From assembly GCA_903901045.1 (NCBI GenBank), contig CAIUPP010000118.1:1-64000 (forward strand): DNA of 64,000 nt. Reading direction: 5' to 3'. The DNA is from an uncultured Planctomycetota bacterium. GTDB taxonomy: Bacteria; Planctomycetota; Brocadiia; CAIUPP01. Below the pieces are notes generated by a model. That model saw only the letters and a list, made by a program, of their open reading frames with translations, had not been told where the DNA came from and searched no databases. A program made the translations under genes and the position numbers. Below, piece by piece: positions 50,623 to 58,397 of this stretch. The first letter of the stretch is position 1, and every line of letters starts with the position of its first letter.

Positions 50623-52680
50623 ATGATCCCGCAGACACAGTTCAAACTCAATGACAAGGTGAGCATCCCCGTCTATCGCCTCAACACCGTCGTGCTGGGA
50701 GCCGGCGCGGCGGGGATGAATTGCGCCGTGCACCTGTGCGAGTTCCTGGCGGCCCGGGGCGTCGCCCGCCCGCAGGACCGCATCGCCATCGTGACGGCGG
50801 GGCGCGGGCTGGGCGCATCGCGCATGAGCGGTTCGGACAAGCAGACCTATTACAAGATGGGCACCAGCCCCGCCGTGGCCGATTCCGCGCTGGAGTTCAT
50901 CAAGTCCCTGACCGCCGCAGGCTGCATGCACGGCGACCTGGCGCTCGCCGAGGGGGAAAATTCGCTGCGCGAGTTCTACCACCTCGTGCAGGCGGGCGTT
51001 CCCTTTCCGCATGACCCCGAAGGAGCCTATATCGGCTACAAGACCGATCACGATCCCTTCGAGCGCGCCACCTCCGCCGGACCCAAGACCAGCAAATTCA
51101 TGAGCGAATGCCTGGAAGCGCAGGCTCAGCGGTACGGCCTCCGCCTCTTCGACCGGCAGGAGGCCGTCCACTTCCTGACCAGCCGCCACGAAGGACAGCG
51201 CCGGATCGTCGGCATTGTCACCATCGACCGGCGCAGGCTGAAGGAGGCGGGCTTCGGACTCACCCTCTTCCTGGCGCAGAACGTCGTCCTCGCCGCGGGC
51301 GGGCCGGGCGCACTGTTCGAGGTCAGCGTCTATCCGCTCGGGCAGATGGGAGTGCATGGGTTGGCCTTCAAGGCCGGGCTGCGCGCGGCGAACATGACCG
51401 AATGGCAGTTCGGCCTCGCCTCGACGAAGTTCCGCTGGAATGTGTCGGGGACGTACATGCAGGCCGTGCCGCGCATTTTCTCCACCGACAAACGCGGACG
51501 CGACGAGCGCGATTTCCTCACCCCCCACTTCCCGACGATGTCCAGGATGGCGACGGACATCTTCCTCAAGGGCTACCAATGGCCTTTCGACGCTCAGCGC
51601 GTGATGGACTACAAGTCCTCGTTGATTGACGTCCTCGTGACGCACGAAACGCGCGGACTGGGCCGCCGGGTCTATCTCGACTTCCGCGAGAACCCCAGGC
51701 CGGGCCCGAATATGAAGCCGTTCGACCTGAACGAGTTGGAACCCGAAGCGCTGACCTACCTGCAGCGCAATGGCGCAATGCAGTCGCTGCCCATCGAGCG
51801 CCTCGCGCACATGAACCAGCCCGCCATCGACATCTACTCCGAGCATGGGATTGATATCGCCCGGGAGCCGCTGGAGATCGACGTCTGCGCGCAGCACCAT
51901 AACGGCGGATTCGCCGTGGACAAATGGTGGCAGTCCTCCATCCCGCACACCTTCGTCGTCGGCGAAATGGCCGGCACGCACGGCGTCAAGCGGCCCGGCG
52001 GGTCGGCGCTGAATTCCGGCCAGGTGGGCGGGCTGCGCGCCGCAGAGTACATCGCGAATGTCTACGGAGGAGAGTTGGCCGACGAGAAGTTCCTCGGCGA
52101 TGAGCAGAAGGAGCAACTCGCCGCCCTCCACGACCGGCTCGGACGGCTCAACTCCGGGCAGGAGGAGGGCGTGTCTCCGAAGAAGGCCATTGAGTCCATC
52201 CAGCGCCGCAGCACGCTCGCGGCCGCACACCTGCGCGAGCGCGGCACCGTCGAGCGCGCGCTGGCGGAAGCGCGCGAATCCTATGCCCGTCTCTCACAAG
52301 GCGGCTTCAAGAGGGCGAATCGTTCGGATATCGTTGCCGCCGTTCAGGCGCAGCATCTTGCGCTGACGCAGATTGCGCTGCTGGAAGCGTTGCTGGATTA
52401 CATGCGGCGCGACGGCGGCAGCAGAGGGTCGTACATGGTGATGTGCGGGCAGGGGACGGTCATCAAGCCGGACCTCGTCTGCCCCTGGACGCAGACGCCG
52501 TACAGCTTCATCCCGGAAAACGAGGAGCTGCGTCAGAGCGTCGCCGAGATTGAACTGGTGGACGCCGAGCGCTCCGCGTTCCGCATCACCCAGGTTCCGC
52601 CCCGCCCCATTCCGCGCCGCGACGTCCCCTTTGAGAAAATGTGGGGGCAGTTCCGGCAGGGGCGCATATTTCAGGACTGA
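50623..52680 (+). CDS. Large FAD-dependent oxidoreductase (fumarate-reductase flavoprotein-like)
   Basis: 685 aa. N-terminal FAD domain LNTVVLGAGAAGMNCAVHLCEF (GAGAAG), then IVTAGRGLGASRMSGSDKQTYYKMG. The covalent-FAD His of fumarate reductase is not obvious in this segment. A capping domain and a return to FAD binding (NVVLAAGGPGALFEVSVYPLGQMGVHGLAFKAGLRA) follow. The late GGFAVDKWWQSSIPHTFVVGEMAGTHGVKRPGGSALNSGQVGGLRAA resembles the SdhA/FrdA end of the FAD site (GE-x-A...HG...GGSALNS). The C-terminal ~180 residues are helical. Third gene of the AraC-linked operon; 18 bp after the SDR. Substrate unknown. Confidence 0.8.
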   Translation: MIPQTQFKLNDKVSIPVYRLNTVVLGAGAAGMNCAVHLCEFLAARGVARPQDRIAIVTAGRGLGASRMSGSDKQTYYKMGTSPAVADSALEFIKSLTAAGCMHGDLALAEGENSLREFYHLVQAGVPFPHDPEGAYIGYKTDHDPFERATSAGPKTSKFMSECLEAQAQRYGLRLFDRQEAVHFLTSRHEGQRRIVGIVTIDRRRLKEAGFGLTLFLAQNVVLAAGGPGALFEVSVYPLGQMGVHGLAFKAGLRAANMTEWQFGLASTKFRWNVSGTYMQAVPRIFSTDKRGRDERDFLTPHFPTMSRMATDIFLKGYQWPFDAQRVMDYKSSLIDVLVTHETRGLGRRVYLDFRENPRPGPNMKPFDLNELEPEALTYLQRNGAMQSLPIERLAHMNQPAIDIYSEHGIDIAREPLEIDVCAQHHNGGFAVDKWWQSSIPHTFVVGEMAGTHGVKRPGGSALNSGQVGGLRAAEYIANVYGGELADEKFLGDEQKEQLAALHDRLGRLNSGQEEGVSPKKAIESIQRRSTLAAAHLRERGTVERALAEARESYARLSQGGFKRANRSDIVAAVQAQHLALTQIALLEALLDYMRRDGGSRGSYMVMCGQGTVIKPDLVCPWTQTPYSFIPENEELRQSVAEIELVDAERSAFRITQVPPRPIPRRDVPFEKMWGQFRQGRIFQD

Positions 52681-52726
52681 CGAAACCTGAAGAGTTGAGT
52701 TCCCTATCGTTCAAAGGAGTGAAGCC

Positions 52727-52870
52727 ATGTCGGCCATCGACATCAATTTGTCCGGTCCAGGCCGGCCCCTGCGGCGCAGTTGGTCCTTCTGCGTTGGAGC
52801 GGGACGCGCGAATGAAGGCCTCCGCGCCGACTGGCAGCGCGACCTGCGGCGCGCCATCGCGGAATTATGA
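52727..52870 (+). pseudogene. Truncated remnant of a GH39-like beta-xylosidase gene
   Basis: 47 codons from ATG (AAAGGAG 7 nt upstream) to TGA. WSFCVGAGRANEGLRADWQRDLRRAI matches, from memory of the family, the N-terminal block of GH39-like xylosidases (FCVGAGRANEGLRADWQ-), where the chain should go on with a GFRYIRFHG-type strand. Here the frame ends with AEL-stop and the following sequence encodes nothing similar. The gene is thus cut 3' to 52870. An alternative, a genuine 47-aa protein, is unlikely because the block is an internal part of a much larger fold. Confidence 0.6.
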
Positions 52871-53211
52871 GCGCCGCAGAAGAGGGGGGCTTTGACACTC
52901 CGCAGAGCCCGCACTATAGTGCGCGGCGTGAGGGGGGATAGGAAGGGGTTAGGGAAACGACTCGTGCGTCCCCGGATATCCCCAGGTGGCAGCGTACTGC
53001 CACCGCGCCGCGCCACACCGGATGCCGCGTGTAGCGCGGGCTTCAGCCCGCGTTGCGCCCCAATCGCCATCGCGGGCAAGGCATGCCCTGCCCCTGCAAC
53101 AGGTTCCGGCCTCGCATCCAACCACGCCCCCCTTGCGCTCCGCCCCAACTCCACCTACAATCCTTTCGCGGAACAACTTAGCTTGCGCGACTCGGTTTCG
53201 CAGGATGCGGC
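52871..53211. other. Intergenic region with palindromes
   Basis: Family B palindrome GCGGGCTTCAGCCCGC at 53036-53051 and GGGCAAGGCATGCCCTGCCC at 53074-53093 (variant of the palindrome at 22632). The end 53190-53205 provides AGGA before the glycosyltransferase start. No gene found. Confidence 0.7.
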
Positions 53212-54441
53212 ATGAAGATTCTGCTCATCAACAAGTTCTACTACCTCGCCGGCGGCGCGGAGCGGTACGTCTTCGACTGGGAGAAACTGCTGCGCGCGCG
53301 GGGACATCACGTCAGCCTCTTCTCCATGCGCCACCCGAAGAACCTCCCCTGCGCGCAGGAGCGCTTCTTCGCCGACCCGGTGGCGTTCGACCTCTCGCAA
53401 TCGGCCCCGGCGAAACTCAAAGCCGCCGCGCACTCCATCTGGAGCGCCCGGGCGGCGGAGCGTCTGGAGGCGCTGTTGGAGGCGGAGGGGCCGCCCGACG
53501 TCGCGCATCTCCACTCCTTCATGTTCCAACTCACCCCGGCGATCCTCGCGCCGCTGACGGCGCGCGGAATTCCCATCGTGCAGACCAACCACGAGTACGC
53601 GCACGTCTGCGTCAACCAGCATTTCTACAACCACCGCATCGACCGCATTTGCGAACAGTGCCTGCATCGCGGGCGGCTCGCGCCGCTCTGGACGCGCTGC
53701 GTGAAGGGGTCGCTCGCTGCGAGCGCCGCGGGCTGCGCGGCGGGGCTGGCGGAAGCGTTCTTCGGCCGGCTGCGGACGCGCGTGAGCCGCTTCATCACTC
53801 CCGGCGAATTCATGCGCCGCAAGTTCATCGAAGGGGGCATGCCGCCGGAGCGGGTGTTCCACATCCCGAATTTCGTCGAGTACTCCGCCATCCCCCCGTC
53901 GGACGCTGCGGGGGATTATCTGCTGTTCTTCGGGCGGCTCGTCGCGCACAAGGGGATTCATTTTTTCCTCGATGCCGCGCGGTTGGCGCCGGAGCTCCCC
54001 TGCAAGGTGGCGGGGGGCGGGCCGCTGGAGGAGGAAGTCCGGCGGCGGATCAGCGCAGAGGGGATTGCGAACGTCGAGCTCCTGGGCCATTGCGAAGGAG
54101 AGCGCTTGTGGGAACTGGTGCGCGGCGCGCGCGCGATGGTGGTCCCCTCCCAGTGGTATGACCCGCAGCCGCTTGTTATTCTGGAGTCGATGGCGGCGGC
54201 GCGGGCGGTGATCGCGGCGGATCTGGCCGGCCCCGCGGAGATGGTGGAGGAGGGGCGCACCGGGCTGCTCGTGCCCCCCTTCGCGCCGGAGCGGCTGGCC
54301 GAGGCGATGCGCCGCCTCTGGGAAGACCCGGAGCGCGCGCGGGAGATGGGCCGCGCAGGCCGGCGGCGCGTCGAGGCGCTGTACGGGCCGGATTTGCACT
54401 ACGAGCGCGTGATGAGGCTCTTCGAAGAGGCGACGCGCTGA
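53212..54441 (+). CDS. Glycosyltransferase family 4
   Basis: 409 aa, GT-B fold. N-terminal Rossmann start MKILLINKFYYLAGGAERYVFDWEKLLRARGHHVSLFSM (acceptor side GGAER). C-terminal nucleotide-sugar domain: YLLFFGRLVAHKGIHFFLDAARLAPELPCKVAGGGPLEEEV (the GRL-x-x-x-KG motif), and EXG-like MVVPSQWYDPQPLVILESMAAARAVIAADLAGPAEMVEEGRTGLLVPP with the E-x7-E pair. Acceptor unknown. Cys-rich patch RICEQCLHRGRLAPLWTRCVKG may bind metal. AGGA precedes ATG. Confidence 0.93.
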   Translation: MKILLINKFYYLAGGAERYVFDWEKLLRARGHHVSLFSMRHPKNLPCAQERFFADPVAFDLSQSAPAKLKAAAHSIWSARAAERLEALLEAEGPPDVAHLHSFMFQLTPAILAPLTARGIPIVQTNHEYAHVCVNQHFYNHRIDRICEQCLHRGRLAPLWTRCVKGSLAASAAGCAAGLAEAFFGRLRTRVSRFITPGEFMRRKFIEGGMPPERVFHIPNFVEYSAIPPSDAAGDYLLFFGRLVAHKGIHFFLDAARLAPELPCKVAGGGPLEEEVRRRISAEGIANVELLGHCEGERLWELVRGARAMVVPSQWYDPQPLVILESMAAARAVIAADLAGPAEMVEEGRTGLLVPPFAPERLAEAMRRLWEDPERAREMGRAGRRRVEALYGPDLHYERVMRLFEEATR

Positions 54442-54449
54442 GCGCTTTG

Positions 54450-54590
54450 CCGTCATTGCGAGCGGAACGAAGTGGCGCGAAGCACTCTTTCGGAGCCACG
54501 TGCGTCGAGGACGCTCTCCGGCTCTCTTGGCGGTCAGCGCGCGAAAAGATTACTTCGTCCCCCGCAACGGCGGGGTCCTCGCAATGACGC
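54450..54590. repeat. CATTGCGAG...CGCAATGAC repeat element
   Basis: CGTCATTGCGAGCGGAACGA at 54451-54470 faces CCTCGCAATGACGC at 54577-54590, with AAGTGGCGCGAAGCACTC and ATTACTTCGTCC inside. This is a form of the widespread bacterial interspersed repeat that ends in CGCAATGAC. Same family as 22722-22930. Confidence 0.8.
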
Positions 54591-54627
54591 CTGTCTCACC
54601 GTGCGCGGAATTCAAGGAGGTGACTGG

Positions 54628-55719
54628 ATGACTCGGGCGATGCCGGTCGACGCCGTCCTGGCGGTTACCTATCGCTGCAACGCGCGCTGCGCGATGTGCG
54701 GCATCTGGGCCAGCCCGCCGGTGCCGGAGCTGGAGCCGGCGGAATTCGAGAAGCTCCCTCCCACGCTGCGCGACGTCAACCTGACCGGCGGCGAGCCCTT
54801 CCTGCGCGACGACCTGCCGGAGGTGCACGCCGCGGTCCGCCGCGCCTGCCCCCGCGCGAAGACGGTGATCAGCACGAACGGCCTGCTCACCGAGCGCATT
54901 GTGAACTTCATGACGCAGATGCGCCTGGTCGAGCCCGGCATCGGCGTGGCGGTCTCCCTCGACGGCCCGGCCGAAGTGCATGACAAGCTGCGCGGCGAGC
55001 CGGGGACGTATGACCGCGCCCTGGCCACTGTGCGCGGTCTCCAGAAGGAGGGATTCACCAACCTGCGGCTCGCCTTCACCGCAACTCCGGCCAATGCGGA
55101 CTGCATGGGAACGGTGTATGCCCTGGCGCGCAAGATGCGAGTGGAATTCACCTGCGCCTTCGAGCACGCCAGCGAGCATTATTTCCACCGCCGGGCGCGT
55201 GCAGGTGCGGGCCTCAGCCCGCACACGAACGGCGGCGGGCTAAAGCCCGCCCTACACACGGCCTATGCGGGCGGCCTGGCCAGCGATGAACTGCGCGCGC
55301 AGTTGCAGCAGGTGATGCGCGCGGAGCTTCGCAGTTTCTCCCCCAAGCGATGGGGACGCGCCTACTTCATGAACGGCATCTGGCAGTTCGTCAGCGGGGA
55401 GGGGCGGCCGCTCCCCTGCCGCGCCGGGCGCGACTTCTTTTTCATGGACCCCAGCGGCAACATTTTCGCCTGCAACGCGATGCCCTTCAAGATGGGGAGC
55501 CTGAAAGAGCGGACGTTCGTCGAGGTCTGGAATTCCCCCGACGCCAAAGGGGCGCGCGCCTCCGCGACCGGCTGCGCGAATGGCTGCTGGATGGTCTGCA
55601 CCGCGCGCACCGCCATCCTGCGCGCCCGCTGGCGCGCGCTGCGCTGGGCGCTGCGAGCCAAGCTGATGGGTCTGCGTCTGCCCCCCGCCGCAGACGCGAC
55701 AGGCAAGGTGAACGCATGA
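54628..55719 (+). CDS. Radical SAM / SPASM-like protein with in-frame repeat
   Basis: 363 aa from ATG 54628 (AAGGAGG just upstream). The radical SAM core has YRCNARCAMCGIW (Cys17, 21, 24), NLTGGEPFLRDDL and ISTNGLL; the C-terminal Cys-rich FACNAMPF and CANGCWMVCTARTA resemble a SPASM/twitch auxiliary cluster site. Such proteins modify peptides or glycan-linked groups. Residues about 190-213 (RARAGAGLSPHTNGGGLKPA) are encoded by two copies of family B palindrome (55195-55262), an in-frame insertion of about 22 codons in a loop. It lies between two glycosyltransferases and overlaps the second by ATGA. Confidence 0.85.
   Translation: MTRAMPVDAVLAVTYRCNARCAMCGIWASPPVPELEPAEFEKLPPTLRDVNLTGGEPFLRDDLPEVHAAVRRACPRAKTVISTNGLLTERIVNFMTQMRLVEPGIGVAVSLDGPAEVHDKLRGEPGTYDRALATVRGLQKEGFTNLRLAFTATPANADCMGTVYALARKMRVEFTCAFEHASEHYFHRRARAGAGLSPHTNGGGLKPALHTAYAGGLASDELRAQLQQVMRAELRSFSPKRWGRAYFMNGIWQFVSGEGRPLPCRAGRDFFFMDPSGNIFACNAMPFKMGSLKERTFVEVWNSPDAKGARASATGCANGCWMVCTARTAILRARWRALRWALRAKLMGLRLPPAADATGKVNA
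55195..55262. repeat. Two family B palindromes inside the radical SAM gene
   Basis: GCGGGCCTCAGCCCGC (55207-55222) and GGCGGGCTAAAGCCCGCC (55235-55252), followed by CTACACAC as in the intergenic copies. Both are read in frame. Direct evidence of a repeat used as coding sequence. Confidence 0.9.
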
Positions 55720-56852
55720 AGATCGCCATGATCGGCGCGAAGGGTGCGCCGGCCACCTACGGCGGGGTCGAGCGCCACGTGGAGGAGCTTTCGCGCCGGC
55801 TCGCCGCACGCGGGCATGAGGTGACGATCTACTGCCGCCGCCATTACACCCCTGCCGGCAGCGCACTGCCGAGGGTGACGCTGCGCATTCTGCCGAGCAT
55901 CCACACTACGCGACTCGACTCGATCTCCCACACCGCGCTGGCCCTGGCGGATGCGGCGCGGGGCGATTTCGACCTGATCCATTTTCACGCCATCGGCCCG
56001 TCGTTGTTGAGCTTTCTGCCGCGCGCATGGCCGGGTCGCCGCGCGGTAGTGGCCACCGTGCATGCGCTGGACTGGCAGCGCCGCAAGTGGGGGCCGGTCG
56101 CGCGCTGGTGGCTGCGGCGCGGGGAATGGGCGGCGACAACCTTCCCGCAGCGCACCATCGTCGTCTCGCGACTGATGGAGGAGCGCTTCCGCAACAGAGG
56201 CAAGCAGGCCATCTACATCCCCAACGGCGTGCCGGAACCGCAGTCCGCGCCCATCTCAGAACTGGCGCGCTACGGAATCGCCGAGCCGGGATTCATCCTC
56301 TGGATGGGCCGGTTCGTCCCGGAGAAGCGGGTGGAGGATCTGATCGGCGCGGTCCGGGAAATGCCCGCCGTTCGGCAACTGGTGCTGGCGGGGGAGGTGG
56401 ATGACTCCGCGTACTGCCGCCGCCTGCGGGAACTTGCGCGCGGCGAGGCGCGCATTCTCTTCCCCGGCGGGTTGTACGGCGCGGCGAAAAGCGCGGCGCT
56501 CAGTCACGCGGGGGCATTCGTGCTGCCGAGCGAGATGGAGGGGTTCCCCATCGCGCTGCTGGAGGCGATGCGTTACGGACTGCCCGTCCTTGCCAGCAAC
56601 ATCCCGGAGAACCTGGAGGCGCTGACGCCCGGCGTCAGCGGATTTGCATTCAGAACCGGCGACGCGGGTTCTCTGCGCGAGCGCTTGGACTGGATGCTCT
56701 CGCACCCGGTCGAGGCGCAGGCCGCCGGCGCGCGGGCGCGGGAAGAGGCCGCGCGGTACGATTGGGAGCGCATCGCGCTGGAGACGGAACGCGTGTACGC
56801 CGAGGCGGCGGCGCTGGCTACCGCCTTAGGGCGCAGCATGGACATGCACTGA
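55716..56852 (+). CDS. Glycosyltransferase family 4 (DUF1972-type start)
   Basis: 378 aa. Start MKIAMIGAKGAPATYGGVERHVEELSRRLAARGHEVTIYCR (the GAKG-P-A-x-Y-G-G-V-E block of DUF1972 proteins, as in rhamnosyl- and related transferases of capsule and exopolysaccharide loci). C-terminal domain: ILWMGRFVPEKRVEDLIGAV, and LPSEMEGFPIALLEAMRYGLPVLASNIPENLEAL (E-x7-E donor site). Translationally coupled by ATGA to the radical SAM gene. A final desaturase follows 101 bp later. Confidence 0.93.
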   Translation: MKIAMIGAKGAPATYGGVERHVEELSRRLAARGHEVTIYCRRHYTPAGSALPRVTLRILPSIHTTRLDSISHTALALADAARGDFDLIHFHAIGPSLLSFLPRAWPGRRAVVATVHALDWQRRKWGPVARWWLRRGEWAATTFPQRTIVVSRLMEERFRNRGKQAIYIPNGVPEPQSAPISELARYGIAEPGFILWMGRFVPEKRVEDLIGAVREMPAVRQLVLAGEVDDSAYCRRLRELARGEARILFPGGLYGAAKSAALSHAGAFVLPSEMEGFPIALLEAMRYGLPVLASNIPENLEALTPGVSGFAFRTGDAGSLRERLDWMLSHPVEAQAAGARAREEAARYDWERIALETERVYAEAAALATALGRSMDMH

Positions 56853-56953
56853 CCTGCAAGGTCGGATACCACACCCATTCCCCCTTGATTGCGCAGCAGT
56901 CCTGAGATATCCTGTTGGAAGAAGCGCCCCAACCTCCATTGAGGACACTCATT

Positions 56954-58090
56954 ATGACAGCCGGTCCGGAGGCCGCGGCACCCGCCAGCCCCCAGCCAGC
57001 ACACGCCTCCAAGCGTGGGCTGAAACTGGAATTCGAGCCAAACGACCCGTTCCGCGCGGAACTGCGCAAGCGCGTGGATGAGTACTTCCAGCGCACCGGC
57101 CGCCCCCGCCAGGACTGCTGGGAAATGTACGCAAAGACGGTCGTTGTCCTCGCCTGCTTCGTGGCCTCTTATCTCCTGCTGGTATTCGTCGCGCAGACCT
57201 GGTGGCAGGGATTGCTGCTGGCGCTGGCGATGGGGCTTTGCACCGCGGGGATCGGCTTCAACATCCAGCACGACGCCGGGCATAAGGCCTATTCAAAACA
57301 TGCCTGGGTGAACGGGCTGATGGCCTTCACGCTGGACCTGATCGGTGGCAGTTCCTACGTATGGCGCTGGAAGCATGCGGTGATCCACCACAACTACGTG
57401 AACATCACCGGCTACGATTACGATATTGACGTCGGCGGCATCGCGCGGTTTACGCCGCGCCAGCCGCAACTCCCGATTCACCGCTGGCAGCATCTGTACA
57501 TGTGGCCCCTCTACGGACTGCTGGTGATCAAGTGGCAACTGGTCACCGACTTCCGTTTCCTGATCACCTCGGCGCTGGGGCCGCACGAACTGCCGCGCCC
57601 CAGGGGTTGGGACCTGGCGGTATTCTTCCTGGGCAAAGCGCTCTTCTTCGGCTGGGCGTTTGTCCTGCCCATGTTCTTCCATCCGGTCTGGGTGGTGCTG
57701 CTGTTCTACGTGGTGGCCGCCAGCTTCCTGGGAGTGCTGATGAGCGTCGTGTTCCAGATACCGCATTGCGCGGAGCAGGCGGACTTCCCCATTCCTTCGC
57801 CGAAGACCGGGCGGATGGAGACGCCGTGGGGAGTGCATCAAGTGAACGTCACGCTCGACTTCGCGCGGAAACGCCGGGCGACGTTCTGGTTCGTCGGCGG
57901 CCTGAATTTCCACCGGGAGCACCACCTGTTCCCCGTGATCTGCCACATCAATTACCCGGCGCTGTCCGGCATTGTCGAGCAGACCTGCCGCGATTTCGGG
58001 TTGAAATCCGAGGAGCATCCGACGTTCTGGGGGGGCGTGGCAGCGCACTACCGCTGGCTCAAGAAGATGGGGCGCGAGGGGGCCGAGTAG
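56954..58090 (+). CDS. Membrane fatty-acid desaturase
   Basis: 378 aa. Di-iron membrane desaturase. Three His boxes: HDAGHKAYSKH, WKHAVIHHNYVN and FHREHHLFPVICHINYP, with membrane helices before and between. Length and GLNFHREHHLF fit front-end or acyl-lipid desaturases such as linoleoyl-CoA desaturase types. No fused cytochrome b5 domain is seen, so an external electron donor is needed. Start at 56954 has GAGG 10 nt upstream. The 3' end of the gene (VAAHYRWLKK) is duplicated 206 bp downstream. Confidence 0.9.
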   Translation: MTAGPEAAAPASPQPAHASKRGLKLEFEPNDPFRAELRKRVDEYFQRTGRPRQDCWEMYAKTVVVLACFVASYLLLVFVAQTWWQGLLLALAMGLCTAGIGFNIQHDAGHKAYSKHAWVNGLMAFTLDLIGGSSYVWRWKHAVIHHNYVNITGYDYDIDVGGIARFTPRQPQLPIHRWQHLYMWPLYGLLVIKWQLVTDFRFLITSALGPHELPRPRGWDLAVFFLGKALFFGWAFVLPMFFHPVWVVLLFYVVAASFLGVLMSVVFQIPHCAEQADFPIPSPKTGRMETPWGVHQVNVTLDFARKRRATFWFVGGLNFHREHHLFPVICHINYPALSGIVEQTCRDFGLKSEEHPTFWGGVAAHYRWLKKMGREGAE

Positions 58091-58397
58091 CGTCCCGCGT
58101 GTAGAGCGGGCTTCAGCCCGCTTTGCCTGTGCGTGCGCAGTCGCGCGGAGACCATACGAAAACGCGGACTTGATAGTCCGCGTTACACACAGCACGCGAA
58201 CCAGACGTGTAGCGCGGGTTATCAAACCCGCTGGGGGGGGGCGTGGCAGCGCACTACCGCTGGCTCAAGAAAATAGGGCCGAGTAGCGTCCCGCGTGTAG
58301 AGCGGGCTTCAGCCCGCTTTGCCTGCGGAAACCGTGTAGCGCGGGTTATCAAACCCGCGATCATCGTTCGTTCTTTCCGACTCCCAGACAGCCGCTG
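58091..58397. repeat. Duplicated desaturase 3' end with palindromes
   Basis: The segment 58028-58128 (last codons of the desaturase, its stop, and a family B palindrome) is repeated at 58234-58324 with an offset of 206 bp. The second copy lacks about 10 bp (GGCGCGAGGG) and has two or three changes, so it is a decaying partial copy. Family C palindromes follow at 58214-58231 and 58341-58358. No gene is called in this stretch. Confidence 0.9.

Noticed and set aside
49780-52230. 816-codon minus-strand frame over the SDR and flavoprotein genes
   Set aside because: Antisense shadow; spans two genes, with no motif.
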